DNA from: Cyclaneusma minus
Taxonomy: Eukaryota > Ascomycota > Leotiomycetes > Marthamycetales > Marthamycetaceae
Length of the DNA stretch: 64,000 bases
Assembly (NCBI GenBank): GCA_037179335.1
Contig: JAKZHN010000010.1
Location: forward strand, 1,123,870 to 1,187,869
Direction of reading: 5' to 3'
Made by a program: the position numbers and the translations under genes
In this document: piece by piece, positions 10,625 through 23,292 of the stretch
Numbering within the stretch: position 1 is the first letter of the stretch
Layout of the letters: every line of letters starts with the position of its first letter
Notes under the pieces: model-generated
Database searches by the model: none
The model's input: only the letters and a program-made list of their open reading frames with translations
Told to the model about the DNA's origin: nothing

Positions 10625-12750
10625 GGTGGTGGTTGAAAGGCTGGAGCCAAGCTTTCGTGCAGATGCAGATATTGTAGGATAGGGACGGTTAAATGGACTG
10701 AGATGGTGATAGATGACTTGCTTCTATCTTGGCTGAAGGACTACGTTTTCTTAATCTGATCTCTACCAGGCAGACAGGAGATCGTCCAAATAATAGATGC
10801 GATGCTAGGACATATATGCATTGTATGGAAGATCGTGAGGTCTCTAGATGACGGGAGATAAGAGGCGGGAAACATGCTTCCTCAAGATAGATTGGCGCTG
10901 AAGTTTCTCCGTCGTGCTCTCAGGGGTTTCGAGTGAAAGAGCACTCGACGCAAGGTAGGAAATCGTGTAGTGAAGTTACACCAATGAATGGGTAGAGCAC
11001 CCTTGGAACTCGGAGAGATCTTACTGAGGACATTTTGTCACTTTGTGTGGCTCACAACGGTGGAATAGGTACAGACAATCTGAGTCCCTGAGGTGTTATG
11101 ATCCTGAATGCGCTTCAACGCTTAAAGTCCTCAAATATTCGACCTTGTTCAAGAAGTGTGGACCTCAAATTTGGAATGAGCTTACAGCAGACATTACCAA
11201 GAGGGAGGAATGTCAAGAGCTCTGAAGTATCTCGGTACTTATTGAGTTATCGCCAAGTTCTAACATGATACTCGATCATCTGGAGTTTTCTCGTCCGTGA
11301 GAAAGGATGGAAGCAAATCGGAAGAAATATATCGGACGAGAGATGCAAAGAGTAAGAGAGGGCGTCCAAATAAACGTCAAGATGCGCCAAGAAGCTTTCA
11401 GCCTACGGAATCTTGAAACATCATCGTTTATCCGCATATTGGGATGCAGACCACTGACAACCAAACAACTCGATGACAGGAAAATAGCCGGTGCCACAGC
11501 AGCTTCGACATGGGAAGAAAATGCGCATAGAAATTCCTCGACTCACATGAGAGGGAGAATTGCAAGAGGCGAGGAATTCATTTGTCTCCTGCCTTTCGAT
11601 GCTTCAACTAGTGGACTCCAACAGCCATCCCCTCCCAGTCCCTGATGCGACTCCCAAATCAAGGAGCTGGCCCACGCATACTCAACGTTGAATAGAACGA
11701 CGATTGCTGGTTGACGTTGTTGAAGAATCAAGTACCTTTCCACGTCAGCCGCCCGTCTGTGTAACCCCAAACCCAAGAGCCAAGCTTCGTCCCACGTGCC
11801 GTTCCCTCCCGCCCACGTGACGCACTTCCTTTTCTTCAACCCCATGTCCTCTTCGATCGTCGGACTCGGGACACTTATCCGCCCTCATATGCCGTCCCGT
11901 CCGCAGATCCCAGATCCTGCACTTCCACACTCCCGGGATCCGGACACATCTCCTTCCCTCCTTAGCTGCCGCCGTCCCTCCACCGCCTCTTCAAGATCTT
12001 CAGCGGCTGACAACTGACAACTGACAAATAGCTTGCTTGCTTTTCTGGAATGCTGCCAACCATCTTGTGTCGATCTTCCTACCCAATCTGCAGCGATAAG
12101 TCGTATATGTACTTTCCAGCTTGTCGCATGTACAAGCACGGGAAGTACCTCTGGGATAATGTACACCTCTAGAAGCTCTTTTTGTTGCTTTTTCAAGAGA
12201 CCCCTATTGTTCACTTGCCTGCTACCGTCGTGCATCGGTATTGCCGAAGTTGCGGCCAATGAAATTCTTCAAGTACGTGATAAAGATTCCGGGACATGCT
12301 ACATGTATGCATATGGTCATGAACAGCGGATACCTCGCTCCGGCATACAGGCGCCCTACGTTACCTCTTGACAAACTCACGCACTGCCTACTTCTGCCGC
12401 GAAAAAAAGAATGTCCCAGATTGTAACAAGCATACAGAAGAGTCCTTTCCCTTCCCATTCACACAGCTCTACCCCTTCCCAAAGTCTAACCCGAAAACTC
12501 CCAAACTCCTATCACACGTCATATTGCTACACCTTCCTTCGCATGCGGTGGTAGATCCGAGGGAACAATCTATTCTCGAGAAGCTCGTAGTCGTGAACGG
12601 GAGTATGCCGAGTGAAGAGATCCGTCGAGTGCCCCACACAGCCCGGAGACCCTTGCTGCCGCTTTCAATGTGTCGGCACATGCCTTTCACAACGACGAGG
12701 ACCCGCTTTCCCCCCTTCCCACAACTCATCCACCCCCCAAGACATCCACC
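10625..12750. other. Intergenic sequence upstream of the LPMO gene
   Basis: The first part is the LPMO promoter. The rest carries several overlapping open frames of 60-124 codons on both strands, none with a domain, signal peptide or plausible splice partner. I see no gene here that I can support. Confidence 0.45.
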
Positions 12751-13443
12751 TCACTTCCTCTCCCCCTTCCTACCCCTCGCAGCCCTCCTCTCCTTCCGAA
12801 TCTGCGCAATCACCCTCCTCTCCGCCTCAGCCATAATCTCATGCATCTCATCCTCCTTTGTCGAATGCCTCCTGTCAAAATCATACTCCCACTTCCCATG
12901 CTTGTTAAACTTCCCCTTAGTAGGTCGCTCTGCCTGCGCTGCCTGCGCTGCCTGTCCTGCCTGTCCTGCCTGTCCTTCTTCCCCTGTCTGTCCTTCAGCC
13001 CTCGTCTGCGACCGAGTCCTAGGCGAGTTGACATTGGCGTTGGCGCTCGAAGCCCTACGACGGGGTGGCGTAGCATCCTCCTCAAACTTGACTTGCACAG
13101 GCTTCGCAGCCTGTCCTTGTGTCTTTGGCGCGCTAATAGGCGGCGACGCGAACGACGACGAGCGCGATCGCGTAACAGGCGGAGATATTCTGCTTCCAGC
13201 GTGTGGGTTGTATGACGGCAGCTCCACAACCAGGCTGGATGGTTGAGGCTGGGCCAGCGCGCGATACCTCGCAACCCTGCGTGGTGTGGGGGTGAGATCT
13301 AATTCGCTGTCTGTCTCGTCGGGGTCTTGGGGTGTTACTTGTTGCGATTGGCGTCGTTGGGGTGCGCCGGTGCTCGCCCTGAGTTGGCCGCTTGGCGGGG
13401 TTCTGGGAGGAAATCTGCTTGGTGGAGCTGATCGGGGGGCCAT
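12751..13443 (-). CDS. Basic low-complexity protein, unknown function
   Basis: The open frame extends from 13578 to 12751, but the start at 13443 (MAPRSAPPSRFPPRTPPSGQ) is preferred because the 45 residues upstream are atypical. This gives 230 residues. The protein is rich in Pro, Arg, Ser and Ala. It has SP/TP sites, a run of GQAGQAGQAAQAAQA (near residue 163) produced by a DNA tandem repeat at about 12937-12985, and a more ordered C-terminus GKFNKHGKWEYDFDRR followed by a charged helix rich in Glu and Arg. That C-terminal block is the only part likely to be conserved. A nuclear role is possible from composition alone, but I assign no function. The opposite-strand frames over the same region are shadows. 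Confidence 0.6.
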   Translation of the reverse strand: MAPRSAPPSRFPPRTPPSGQLRASTGAPQRRQSQQVTPQDPDETDSELDLTPTPRRVARYRALAQPQPSSLVVELPSYNPHAGSRISPPVTRSRSSSFASPPISAPKTQGQAAKPVQVKFEEDATPPRRRASSANANVNSPRTRSQTRAEGQTGEEGQAGQAGQAAQAAQAERPTKGKFNKHGKWEYDFDRRHSTKEDEMHEIMAEAERRVIAQIRKERRAARGRKGERK

Positions 13444-13578
13444 GTTGTTAGAGGCACAGGTAAGGCGGTTGCGCTTCGAGGTGATGATTGACTGTGGATG
13501 TAGATAGCGGTTCTTGCGTTTCGAGTGGCGCGAAGAGGACGAGGTGTAGCAGTCTTCCATGCCGCCCGAAGACTTCAT

Positions 13579-16500
13579 TTTATGGACGAGGAGATCTTTG
13601 TTCGTTCTTTCCCTTGCTGCCTAGGCGCGGGTAGCAAACTTCGAGACGCGTCTCAAGTCAAGTCGCTGCTTCCGAATCGAAGTTCGAAGTCTCGCATGTT
13701 CTCCAGCTGTCGTCAAAGAAGACTGTGTCCAACCACAAGTGACTGCTGCCCCAGGCGGTGGCCCTAGCTCCTGCTAGCGCCAAGGCTGGGAATAGCTTCA
13801 TAAGGGATCGGAGCCTTCCCTCTCGACCACGACAATGCTATTTACCATTACCTCAATAGCGTATTCACAACCCACCGGCCGTGATTCCAACAGAATGGGA
13901 CAATACTCGAAAGGTCGAAGCCAGCAAACCGGGGTCGCTGGAGAGCATTCCTAGAGTCGAAATAAGACACAGCACAAAAGACTTCCTTTGACCGCGCAGA
14001 GATAATCAAACATATTTCCGACTGAAGACACAGGTATCTCGAATGCGCCTTGTCAGGGCGAATGCCTTGATGGCCACCAGAAGCCCCGAATACCAAGGCT
14101 CTCTCATATTCGTCAAGCGTATTCATGCCGCAAAACAGCGGTCAGAAGAACGTGTAGGAAACGTTCGACTTGATTAATTTGAGTGCCCAATCTAGAGCGT
14201 GGCGATTGCGAGACACCGTCACCAACGAATGAGATCGCAACCGCCGCGAAACCTCAAAGGCGATTCGGTACCAACCTACATCATAGCACCTACCAATACC
14301 AGCTACCATCCGGAGTTCTGCGGTGGTCAAAAATCAGGATCTCGCAGCCTTACATACTCGCTCACCTGCCATCATCCCACACCGGGGAAGTTCTCCCAGC
14401 CATCCGAACATTCGGTGGTCCACGGAGGCGCAGGAAAAGCAAAAAAGAAAAAGGCTCTGTGCTGCCTTGTGCTTGTAAAACGATAAGCAAAACAGCACCC
14501 GCCAAAGAACCTGAAACCCGGTAATGGGGACAGACGTGGCATGACGGACGAATGCGCCCAATCGGCACTTGCTTCATGCAACCTGTTAATTAATGTCAAT
14601 TGTCGACAACGGGTACAATGTACTTAACGTGTATCTTTGTTGCAGAGTTAGTGTTTGGAAAGTGGGTGACGATAAGCAATATAGAGGACCTCGGAGGAAG
14701 CAATATACTGTTGCCAAGATCCGATTGAATTGTCGCTGAGTGGCGGTCCGTCCTTCTTCGGCTTTGAAGCCAGCTCGAGTTTGATCTCCGTTTTTGATCT
14801 GGGCCTATGCCGGTTTCCGCATCTGATCTGAGATCTGGTCTATGCTCCTCGACAATAACGACTCCGCCAGGCAATGTCCTTGCAGTCAGATCATGCTTGC
14901 CGGTGGATTGCTTCGTCTTGGAGAGAAGCTCGACTGTAAGGGCAGGGAGCCACCATCGGCCGACCTGGTCCCTGGATGTGCCGGGTCAATCAATTGGAAA
15001 TACGAAAACTGCATACGTAAGACCCAGCCTGACTCATCTACAGAATGGTCATGAACAAAGTACGTGCCTGTCAAGAGAAGCTGTCGCATACCCACGCGAG
15101 ATTTGCTGCGTTGCATCTAGATCATGTGTCTGTAGCATACCAGAAAGGTACCCAGATAGAACTGGATGACGAAAAAGGGTCCTTGGAATGTGAGTCCTGT
15201 CTCAAATAATCACAGGAAGAGAATCCATACCAGCCTCACTTTCAGCTGAGAGAGCCATCAGCTGAAGCTCAGACCACTTCAACGTCAGAGGCTAGCCAAC
15301 CAAGTTCAGAAGAAGAAGAATCTAGATGTCAGTCCTTGTGGGAATCTTGGGTGAACAAGGGTGATACTCAAAACTGCCAGATGCATAAGTCCTTCTCGAA
15401 CAGAGTCGATTGTTCTCTTCTGAGATAGCCGTGGAAGTCGCTTGACTGAGTCTTCCATATGGAATATTCTAGCGTCATACCATCGTCGGTCGGGTCTTGA
15501 CCGGGATAATGCCACGACTGCTCACAGGATTGGCTTCTGGAACGAGTAGAAACCTCTCTCCAAAGCATGAACCCTGAAGTTTCACACCCGAAGAGGAACG
15601 GACCCGTTCATCCAGAGAAATGGACAGGCACGTTGCTCTGTGGATCACTGTTACAAAGCCGTGAAGTGGGTAATTTGGAATCCTTCATACATGTACTGCA
15701 AACACGGAGATTGTGCTGACGAAGACGCCTCCTCTTTTTCCAGAAGACTGCTCTTTTCGAAACATGAGAGGGGATGGTACTTCTCGTCAGTGTCGGGTAT
15801 CAAGACCTATTCAATGCTCAGCACCGCTTGCCGCTGCGACCGGAAACATCAGACCGCTCCGGAAGAACCGATTCTGTCAAACGACGTCCCGAGAGATAAG
15901 TGTCGGTATGACCATGTCCGCAGGCGCAAATTCCACGTCTGGCTAGCTCCGAGAAGAGCCAAAATCGAACGGTTATCCGTGCGTCTAAAGAAGGACTGTA
16001 GAATCACACAAAGTACTTCGCTCTCTTGTATTCCGCAACCTTGGAGCGCTGCGACTAGTTTTTGGGTTATCTGAGCGTGGTAGGTTCGCCTGCTAAATGA
16101 CAACTCGCATCTGGGGCGCAATGTTTTCCCGGGATTGTTACGGCGTCTTCCAGTAAGTCGGTGAAAAGCGTTGGAGAAAATTCCCGCATCACACAGCAAC
16201 TTGTATTCCCCGAGAAGGTGCGCAATGGCGGTAAGGCTTGCAATTTTCATCAGAGAGCTAAGAGACCTAATCAGCATACGTTTGTTGGGAGTATGACGTT
16301 AGAAGATGGGATATTCGGGTTGCTACTAACTCTACAGCGCGGAAGGAGGAGTGAGGCTGAGAAATAGGTTAAGCACGAGAGCAAAGGGAAATAGAAACCA
16401 ACTTTACCAAATTTTTGGGAACGAGTAAGGACAAGAGGAATGCTTCCGACAGAGTTTCTCTTGTTTATTACAGTGGTGTGAGCTGCAAACCTACCTATTC

Positions 16501-18654
16501 AAAACGACGGAATACCGACAACTTTTGACTGCATGAATTTCTAAAGCCGGCTGAGCCAACCTTGTTCAGATATCATCGCATGATCTGTATAGTATGTGAA
16601 TCAGTGTTCAGCTGCGGCGTACCGGTGTTCTGGCTAGATCCTGCGTTAGTATTCCCGAAGGGGGTCCGACCACTTATAAATCATTCCGCGTTGCCAAGTT
16701 TAGTCGAGATTCCTATTTGTGTAGTTTCTGTAGTTGGTCACCTTAACATTGACAAATCATGGTCAGAAGGCGGGACGGGGAAAACAGTACTATCGAGGCA
16801 CGGGATGGATCTGGATTAGATCTCAGACCGTGTCGCATCGAGGCGCAACAGTTGCCAAAAAATGGTACCTGAGTCGATCGTTCCAGTTCCGACTTTTGGG
16901 CGTTCATGCCAAGTCAACTTTGAGCTGTTGTGCAATATCTAGATGGTCACTGCCATAAAAATAGCGGTATGTTGTTGAACTTGAGGCGGGCTTGTGTGCT
17001 GGAGGTTATTGGACGGTGTATTTCGAGAATTCTCACGGCACGCCTTGCAGATCGTCAGGCCACAGACGATGAGATGTTCCAGAGAGGTTGATGATCGCGT
17101 ATGTCCATCGCACTTGACCAGCAACCATACGGGATTTGATATTCTAGTGATAACTAGCTGAAAAGCGCTTAGCTTTTCAATCCCGGAGAACCGGAAGCAT
17201 CCGCTCAACTGCAACGTTTTGGTAATTCACTTGTAGCATATCTTGTTGATGCCCAAAAGCGATCATCGGTAGGTGACGAATTTGGACGTGACCGGTAACG
17301 CCGAAGTGCAAGAAAGATGCGTTGTAGAGTAACTCGGTCACCGAATCAGTCCTGAAGAGCTCGGACAGCCCTAGCTATTCGTGGGAGTTTGGGGTGCTGC
17401 TCGTTGCGGCAATCTGAGACATCCCGACGGTTTGGAGACAACCCGACGGTTTGGAGATCTGCAATCGAGGCGGCCCAGGGCTTGCGCATGCGAGATCCCG
17501 GATTTCATAGATCTCGGTCACATGCAACCTTCTTTCAAAATATGTATGGTGGCTGGAAACTGTGCGACAAAGATGCAGCATCGTAAGCAAAGAATGTCTG
17601 GCGGAACAGCAGCCGATATTGCCATGACCCATTGACACTCCAGTTCAAAAGCATACCTCTTCGTATTGAGCAATGGTACCCAATACCAACAGAGTGAGTG
17701 CATGAGGATGTTACCCTGAGCCATGTGGGCAGTATCCAAATTCCCGGGAATTTTCGCGGTGAAACAAGAGGTGCTCACGTTCACTAATCGATGGTCAGCC
17801 CTCCGCTCACGATGTTCGGGTCCAGCGTCGCACATACAACGAACCACCAACGCAACAGATCTGCAAGGCCAGAAGCATCCATATTGCCAAAGCTTCTCGA
17901 GGCGTGTGGTTAGACCACGTCAGATGCTAGATCATGCTGCTGTTCCCGGGACACGGTTGCGAGGCGAGTAAAAAGCAAAGTCGAAGGGAGTGACGCACGG
18001 TTTCCGCGTGCTTTTCTCGTGAGAAGGAGGGGCCGAGCATCTCCAAGGCGCCACGGTCTCTGAACCCACCGGATCTCATGTACCTGAAGTGACACCAATC
18101 TGCGATCGGACCCGCAGAGCCTAATTTCAAGATGAGGCTCTTTCAAGCATTGAATCAGCACCCGTGGCTTTGCCCTAGTATCGCCTGGTCCGGGAGCTAA
18201 AAAGCGTAATGGCTGCGGTATACCTGGGTTCAAGGTACGGCCTACAAAAAGGAAACACCAAGGGACCTCATACTATCCTATTCGGTGTATTTGGCTCAAG
18301 GCGGCTGAGGTGTGTAGCTCCTTCTGCCAATGAAGCAGCTTCCTGCTGAATATTGGTGCACAACCAGGCAGAATTCCAATCGCCGTCCAAAGATAAATTA
18401 GCAGTCGTGCTGGGCTTTGGGAAACCAAGAAACACCGTTATAGTCCAGTGATCTGGATAAGCTGTTGGCTGAACTGGAGTAACTCAATATTGTCAAGGCA
18501 ATAGGGTGAGAATCAAAACGAAATATTGGACAGGCGCTGTAACTCACCGCAGCCTCCGCATCATCGGGAGTCCCGCAGAGGTGGTCCTTGATCAATTGAA
18601 TCTGCGTTGGTTATGGTGATCCTTGGTTGTTAGGGCAGTGCTGAAAGCTCCAGA
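13579..18654. other. Five-kilobase stretch without a supported gene
   Basis: Open frames here are 60-144 codons, occur equally on both strands and lack domains, consistent introns or signal peptides. A small tandem duplication (CCCGACGGTTTGGAGA twice) lies near 17425-17457. Base composition is ordinary, without the AT-rich signature of repeat-induced point mutation, so this is either long regulatory sequence or eroded beyond recognition. Confidence 0.4.
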
Positions 18655-18662
18655 TATAAAAG
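18655..18662 (+). promoter_or_regulatory. TATA box upstream of velvet-domain gene
   Basis: TATAAAAG lies 343 bases before the ATG at 18998. It could serve that gene and would leave room for a 5' leader or an unrecognised first exon. Confidence 0.35.
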
Positions 18663-18997
18663 CCACTTGGGCTTCGCCCTGGTCGAACGACACACTCTTG
18701 GTACGGCATTTTTCGACGATCATCACTCGAACCCACCTCAAGCATACTTAACCACCAGTTTCGAAGCATCACGAGTCGACTTCAACGACGTTCCCGGAAA
18801 CAAGAAAGCAGGCAGGATGCGAGGTAGCGTTGTCGCCCAGTCTGTTCATGATACGGTACGCTACGTTCCTGCCACGCGTTAGTCAACTGAAGCGGCACAT
18901 TTTCTCCCCAGCAGTCACGTTCGATTTCTGACAATGTTGATAGACTCGCGGATCGGGAAGTGGGCTCAGGAGAAGCACTTACTCGTCACAATCGGCA

Positions 18998-19542
18998 ATG
19001 TCCAATGCGGTCATGACCATGGTGGTCCAACCGCCCACAGACGTCCACCGCGGCTCGCCGATGTACCCGCCTCCCATCGTCCTGCTCCGGGTTTTCCTTG
19101 GCAACCATGGCGGGATCTCGGCGGAAGAACATTCTTCGCTGTGGGCATACGCTACGCTGGTCTCGGAGTCGGGTGAGGTCCTGCAGGACTCCGTCGCCGG
19201 AACACTTGTCGACTCGGCACATGCCCTTTATGCATACGAAGGATCGAGCGAAGAGCAAAGTTATTTTTGCTTCTCCAATCTGAGCGTCCGAAGTTCGGGA
19301 AGATATCGTCTTCGCGTCAGCCTTATGGGGCTGAACCCCAGTGGACGGAGCGGTTCGTCGTCTGCCTCGACCCTACACTCAGTTGAAACCAGGGAGTTTC
19401 GGGTGTCACGTTCCGCGCCGACAGCGTCCGAGCCAGGTGAGCGATAGAGACGGTTGGATGCAAGACGAGTGCTAACCGTGTTCCAGATCAACAGGAGGAA
19501 GCTTGGATGCAGACACTGGAGAGCCACGGACATCAGTTTTAA
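18998..19542 (+). CDS. Short velvet-domain protein (VelC-like)
   Basis: Exons 18998-19436 and 19487-19542, split by a 50-nt intron (GTGAGC, branch GCTAACC, acceptor TTCCAG), give 164 residues. The velvet fold signatures are visible in order: VVQPPTDVHRGSPMYPPPIV, LWAYATLVSESG, GTLVDSAHALYAYEGSSEEQ, FCFSNLSVRSSGRYRLRVSL and the closing HSVETREFRV. Velvet proteins bind DNA and control development and secondary metabolism. By eye the pattern is closest to VelC. The protein ends soon after the domain (WMQTLESHGHQF) without the usual longer tail, and the frame is open 54 bases upstream of the ATG, so an additional 5' exon is possible. Without splicing the frame ends after SEPGER. Confidence 0.82.
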
Positions 19543-20263
19543 ACGCACGTCGCCTGGGGTGGGGGCGAGCGGAGAGGAGCGGCGGCGGAGGGCGTTTGGC
19601 TTAACATAGGTGAGGCACGCGGGTACGGGCGCGACGGTAATGTCTTCTTCTGGGCCGCGGCGTTTAAGGACGGGGGAGCAGCGGGTCTGTGGATTAGAGA
19701 AAAGAGCTTTAGAAGTAATCAGGATCAGCCCATTTCTGGGAGCATACACTCTAAGCCGTGCAGACGGGTCGGGGAAGAGGGAATCCCTGGCGCTCTTTAT
19801 ATGAAGATGGAAGAGATGAGAATCCCACGACGGCCTGGCTGTTGTGTTACATGAGGTTGAGGCTGGCCAAGGATGTCCATTTGGCCCGCAGGACAGGAGA
19901 GTGAAGGCGAGGAGAGAGGCGACCATTGCGGGGATTAGCCAGGGTGTCTGTTGCGACGCCGTCCAGGTCCAGGATGGGGGGTGGCAGCGCTGTCGCTGTT
20001 CGATATCGATATGACGGCTGGGTTGTGACTTAAGAGAAGAGAGAGGCTGCGAGGGATGGAGCTTCAATCGAGGCGGGAGCTTGGACCAGGGGTCGGGCCC
20101 ACTTTTTTGGACTTTTATCGCCAATCGCCTTCGACGTTGGTTTTGCCTTCAACCTTCAAAATTATTTTCCGCTCCCCGGCGCAGAATGCCCCTCCCCGTC
20201 TGAGTCACCCCCATTCACCTGAACCTCCCTCCTCCCCGGACCTCACGCTCTCCACCGCTCTGG
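19543..20263. other. Intergenic sequence between velvet and ArgRS genes
   Basis: Holds the velvet 3' UTR and ArgRS promoter. A minus-strand frame (MVASLLAFTLLSC, starting at about 19927) has a hydrophobic N-terminus, but nothing else supports a gene. Confidence 0.4.
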
Positions 20264-22460
20264 ATGAAGTTTTTGCTCGGTGCTTTTCGTGCGACCAGAT
20301 CCGTTTTCCCGCTCTCCAAGCTCCGCTCTAGACCACAGCCTCGCCGGCACACTTCGACCTCCAGCCTCACCATGGCCGCCGACGAAGCCACTTCCAATAT
20401 TCTGGCAAGCCTGCAGCGCCTAGGCATCAATGAGCCCGCTGCGGACTACCCAAACTGCCATCCCGAGATCAACCCCTTCGATGTCTACCGTGCCCACCTG
20501 ACCGACCTCCTACACGACGTTACAGGCGTCGACGCCTCCATCATCTACCCTGTCCTGCAGTGGACCCAATCGCTCGACAAGGGTGACTTGGTTCTGCCCA
20601 TTCCCGCCCTGCGATTGAAGGGCAAGAAGCCCAACGAATTAGGTGAAGAATGGGTGGCCAAGGTAGGCCGTGCCAGTACCCGATCATGCTACAATGTCCC
20701 GTGCACATATCAAGCTCTCAAGCTGATGCCTAGTTTGCCATAGTTCCCTGAATCGCCATTAGTCGAGAAGCCAATCGCGGCGGGAACCTTCCTGCAGTTC
20801 AACTTCAAGCCTACCGCCCTGGCCAATCTTGTCATCCCCACCATTTTGAAGCGGAAGGAGAAGTACGGTCACAACCCCTACCATGGCTTGCGCGATCCGA
20901 AGGACGAATCGAAGGGCCGAAAGAAGATTATCATTGAATTTTCTTCACCCAATATTGCCAAACCTTTCCATGCCGGACATTTGCGAAGTACCATTATCGG
21001 GGGTTTCTTGTCAAATCTCTACGCAATCGGGGGCTGGGATGTAACGAGGATCAACTACCTCGGAGACTGGGGCAAGCAGTACGGTCTCTTGGCCTTAGGC
21101 TACGAGAAATATGGCAGTGACGAGGCTCTTGCGAAGGATCCCATCAACCATCTCTTTGAGATCTATGTCAAGATCAACAAGGATCTTTCAGCCGAGAAGG
21201 AGGAGATAACAAAACTAGAGGCTGAAGGAAAAACCGAGGACGCATTACACCTGAAGAATGAGGGTCTGGATGAACAAGCTCGTCGCTATTTTAAGGCAAT
21301 GGTGGACAGAGATGAAAAGGCCCTTGCACAATGGGCTCATTTCCGTGATTTGAGTATCAAGCGCTACAAGCAGACCTACGCCCGACTCAACATCCACTTC
21401 GACAGCTACTCGGGCGAGTCCCAAGTCTCCGAGGAGGCAATGGAAAGGGCTGCGAACACGTTGTCCGAAATGGGCATCTCAGAGGTATCTGAAGGAGCTA
21501 CAATCGTCGATTTCGCAAAGCATGTTCCAGGCAAGGCTGGCAAGTCTCTGGAACGTCCCGTGATTCGTAAGAAAGACGGCACGGCACTCTATCTCACCCG
21601 TGATATCAGTGAACTGCTGCAGCGATACGAAACCTACAAGTTCGATCATATGATCTACGTGATTGCATCGCAACAAGATCTGCATGTCAAGCAATTCTTC
21701 AAGATTATCGAACTTATGGGCCACCCAGACCTAGCCGCGAAATGCCAACACATCAACTTCGGTTTGGTTCAGGGCATGAGCACTCGAAAGGGTACTGTCA
21801 AGTTTCTTGACGATATTCTGCACGACGTCGGCGAGAAGATGCACGAAGTGATGCGCAAGAACGAGGACAAGTACAAGCAGGTCGAGGACCCCGATGCTGT
21901 TGCCGACATCCTAGGTATTTCCTCCGTAATGGTGCAAGACATGTCCGGCAAGCGCATCAACAACTACCACTTCAACATGGACGTCATGACCTCCTTCGAA
22001 GGCGACACCGGCCCATACCTGCAATACGCCCACGCGCGTCTCTGCTCCATCACTCGCAAGGCCGCCATTCCCGAAGAAGAGCTCCTTTCCGCCGATCTCA
22101 GCCTCCTGACTGAAGTTCATGCAACCAACTTGTTGAGGATGATTGCTCAGTACCCCGACATTGTCATCAACACACTCAAGACGCTGGAGCCTTGCACGGT
22201 GTTGACGTATCTGTTCAGGATGACGCATGCGCTGAGCAGTAGTTACGATCACTTGAGGATTGTGGGCAGTGAACGGGAACTTATGAAGGCGCGTATGGCT
22301 CTGTATGATGCCGCCAGGGTAGTGTTGAACAACGGAATGAAGTTGTTGGGCTTGAGCCCCGTTGAGCGGTATGGTTCCCCCCTCTCTTTACGTGCGAAAA
22401 TACAGGCGTGTTCTCAGGTTTGAGGAAGTCATGGCTAATAAGTTCGACTGCAGTATGTAA
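20264..22460 (+). CDS. Arginyl-tRNA synthetase, probably dual mitochondrial/cytosolic
   Basis: Exons 20264-20662, 20744-22368 and 22454-22460 give 676 residues. Intron 1 is 81 nt (GTAGGC...CATAG). Intron 2 is 85 nt and the last exon codes only the end of Arg plus Met and TAA, completing the family C-terminus LGLSPVERM. It charges tRNA-Arg with arginine. Class I signatures are SSPNIAKPFHAGHLRST (HIGH motif as H209-A-G-H212) and MSTRKGT (KMSKS region, residue 478), followed by the DALR anticodon-binding domain. Residues 1-36 are Arg/Ser-rich without acidic residues, like a mitochondrial presequence. A second in-frame ATG (20372, residue 37) in a stronger context (CACCATGGCC) begins the cytosolic-type N-terminus MAADEATS. 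Confidence 0.97.
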
Positions 22461-23292
22461 ACCGTCTTCTGGGCACTAAAACGACTTGGGTCCATTGCAT
22501 TGGGAGGCGGAAAAGGGATAAGGCGTTCGCTTCTAGAAAGCTATGGTTGTGGGTTAGCTCCAGCTGAGAGAGAACATCCAAGATACCTGAAGATCTGGGG
22601 AGTTCCATCATCTTTTGATGTTGAACAATTTCGTTGAAAATCAGAAATAGAATCGAGCCCCAGCGAAGAACAGCTCCGACCTCTCCTCCTCAAACCATCA
22701 AGCTTGAATTTGAAAATACTGTTCAAAGTTTTCGAACGCCCTGTTCACGAACCCACACATAGCTAACAGCACACTTCGCAACTGACTTTTCATCGGACTG
22801 GAAACTTCGCAAAAAGGGCACCCAAAGGGTGTGGAGGTTAAAAAGATAAAACAGAAACCCCAGCCGGCGCTGGGGGGAAGACTTGATCTTTTTGTTGTCG
22901 ACGACCATCGGCGGGAATCGAGCCGTAGCCTCGATCGATCGCTTGCGGGAGTGGCATTAGATCCTCGAATTTTCGTCCTTCGCTAGCAGTTTGTCCTGAA
23001 GTGGGTCCTTTTTCCCACTCCGCCTTGCTGCCTGCCAGCCTCCTGTTGTGGGATGGATGCGGATTTGGGGATTTGGGGATTTGAGTGAGGCTGAGAGTCA
23101 GCGAGCGGGAGAGATATGGAGAAAGGTTTGTCCGTACTCCGTGAGAGCTGTTAGAGCGATGGGATGATGCTTTTCTTGATCGTTTGCGTCTAAACTTCTA
23201 TTTTCTCGTCATGTCCTCATTACCTCTACTCACACACTCCCAGATAATTTGCCTCCAATCGGTCATGTACCATCTCCTCTCATCCTCACCCT
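22461..23292. other. Intergenic sequence
   Basis: 3' flanks of the ArgRS gene and the convergent GNAT gene. A minus-strand tRNA-like B-box (near 22908-22930) was considered and rejected. No gene is seen. Confidence 0.45.

Noticed and set aside
12368..13246. 292-codon plus-strand frame
   Set aside because: It lies opposite the low-complexity minus-strand gene; its Cys-Pro-Ala runs are the complement of that gene's Gln-Ala repeat.
19261..20124. 287-codon minus-strand frame overlapping the velvet gene
   Set aside because: Half of it is antisense to the velvet domain; only the hydrophobic MVASLLAF segment looks gene-like, and nothing supports it further.
22905..22935. Minus-strand B-box-like GCTCGATTCCCGCC
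   Set aside because: T-stem pairing fails and there is no A-box upstream.
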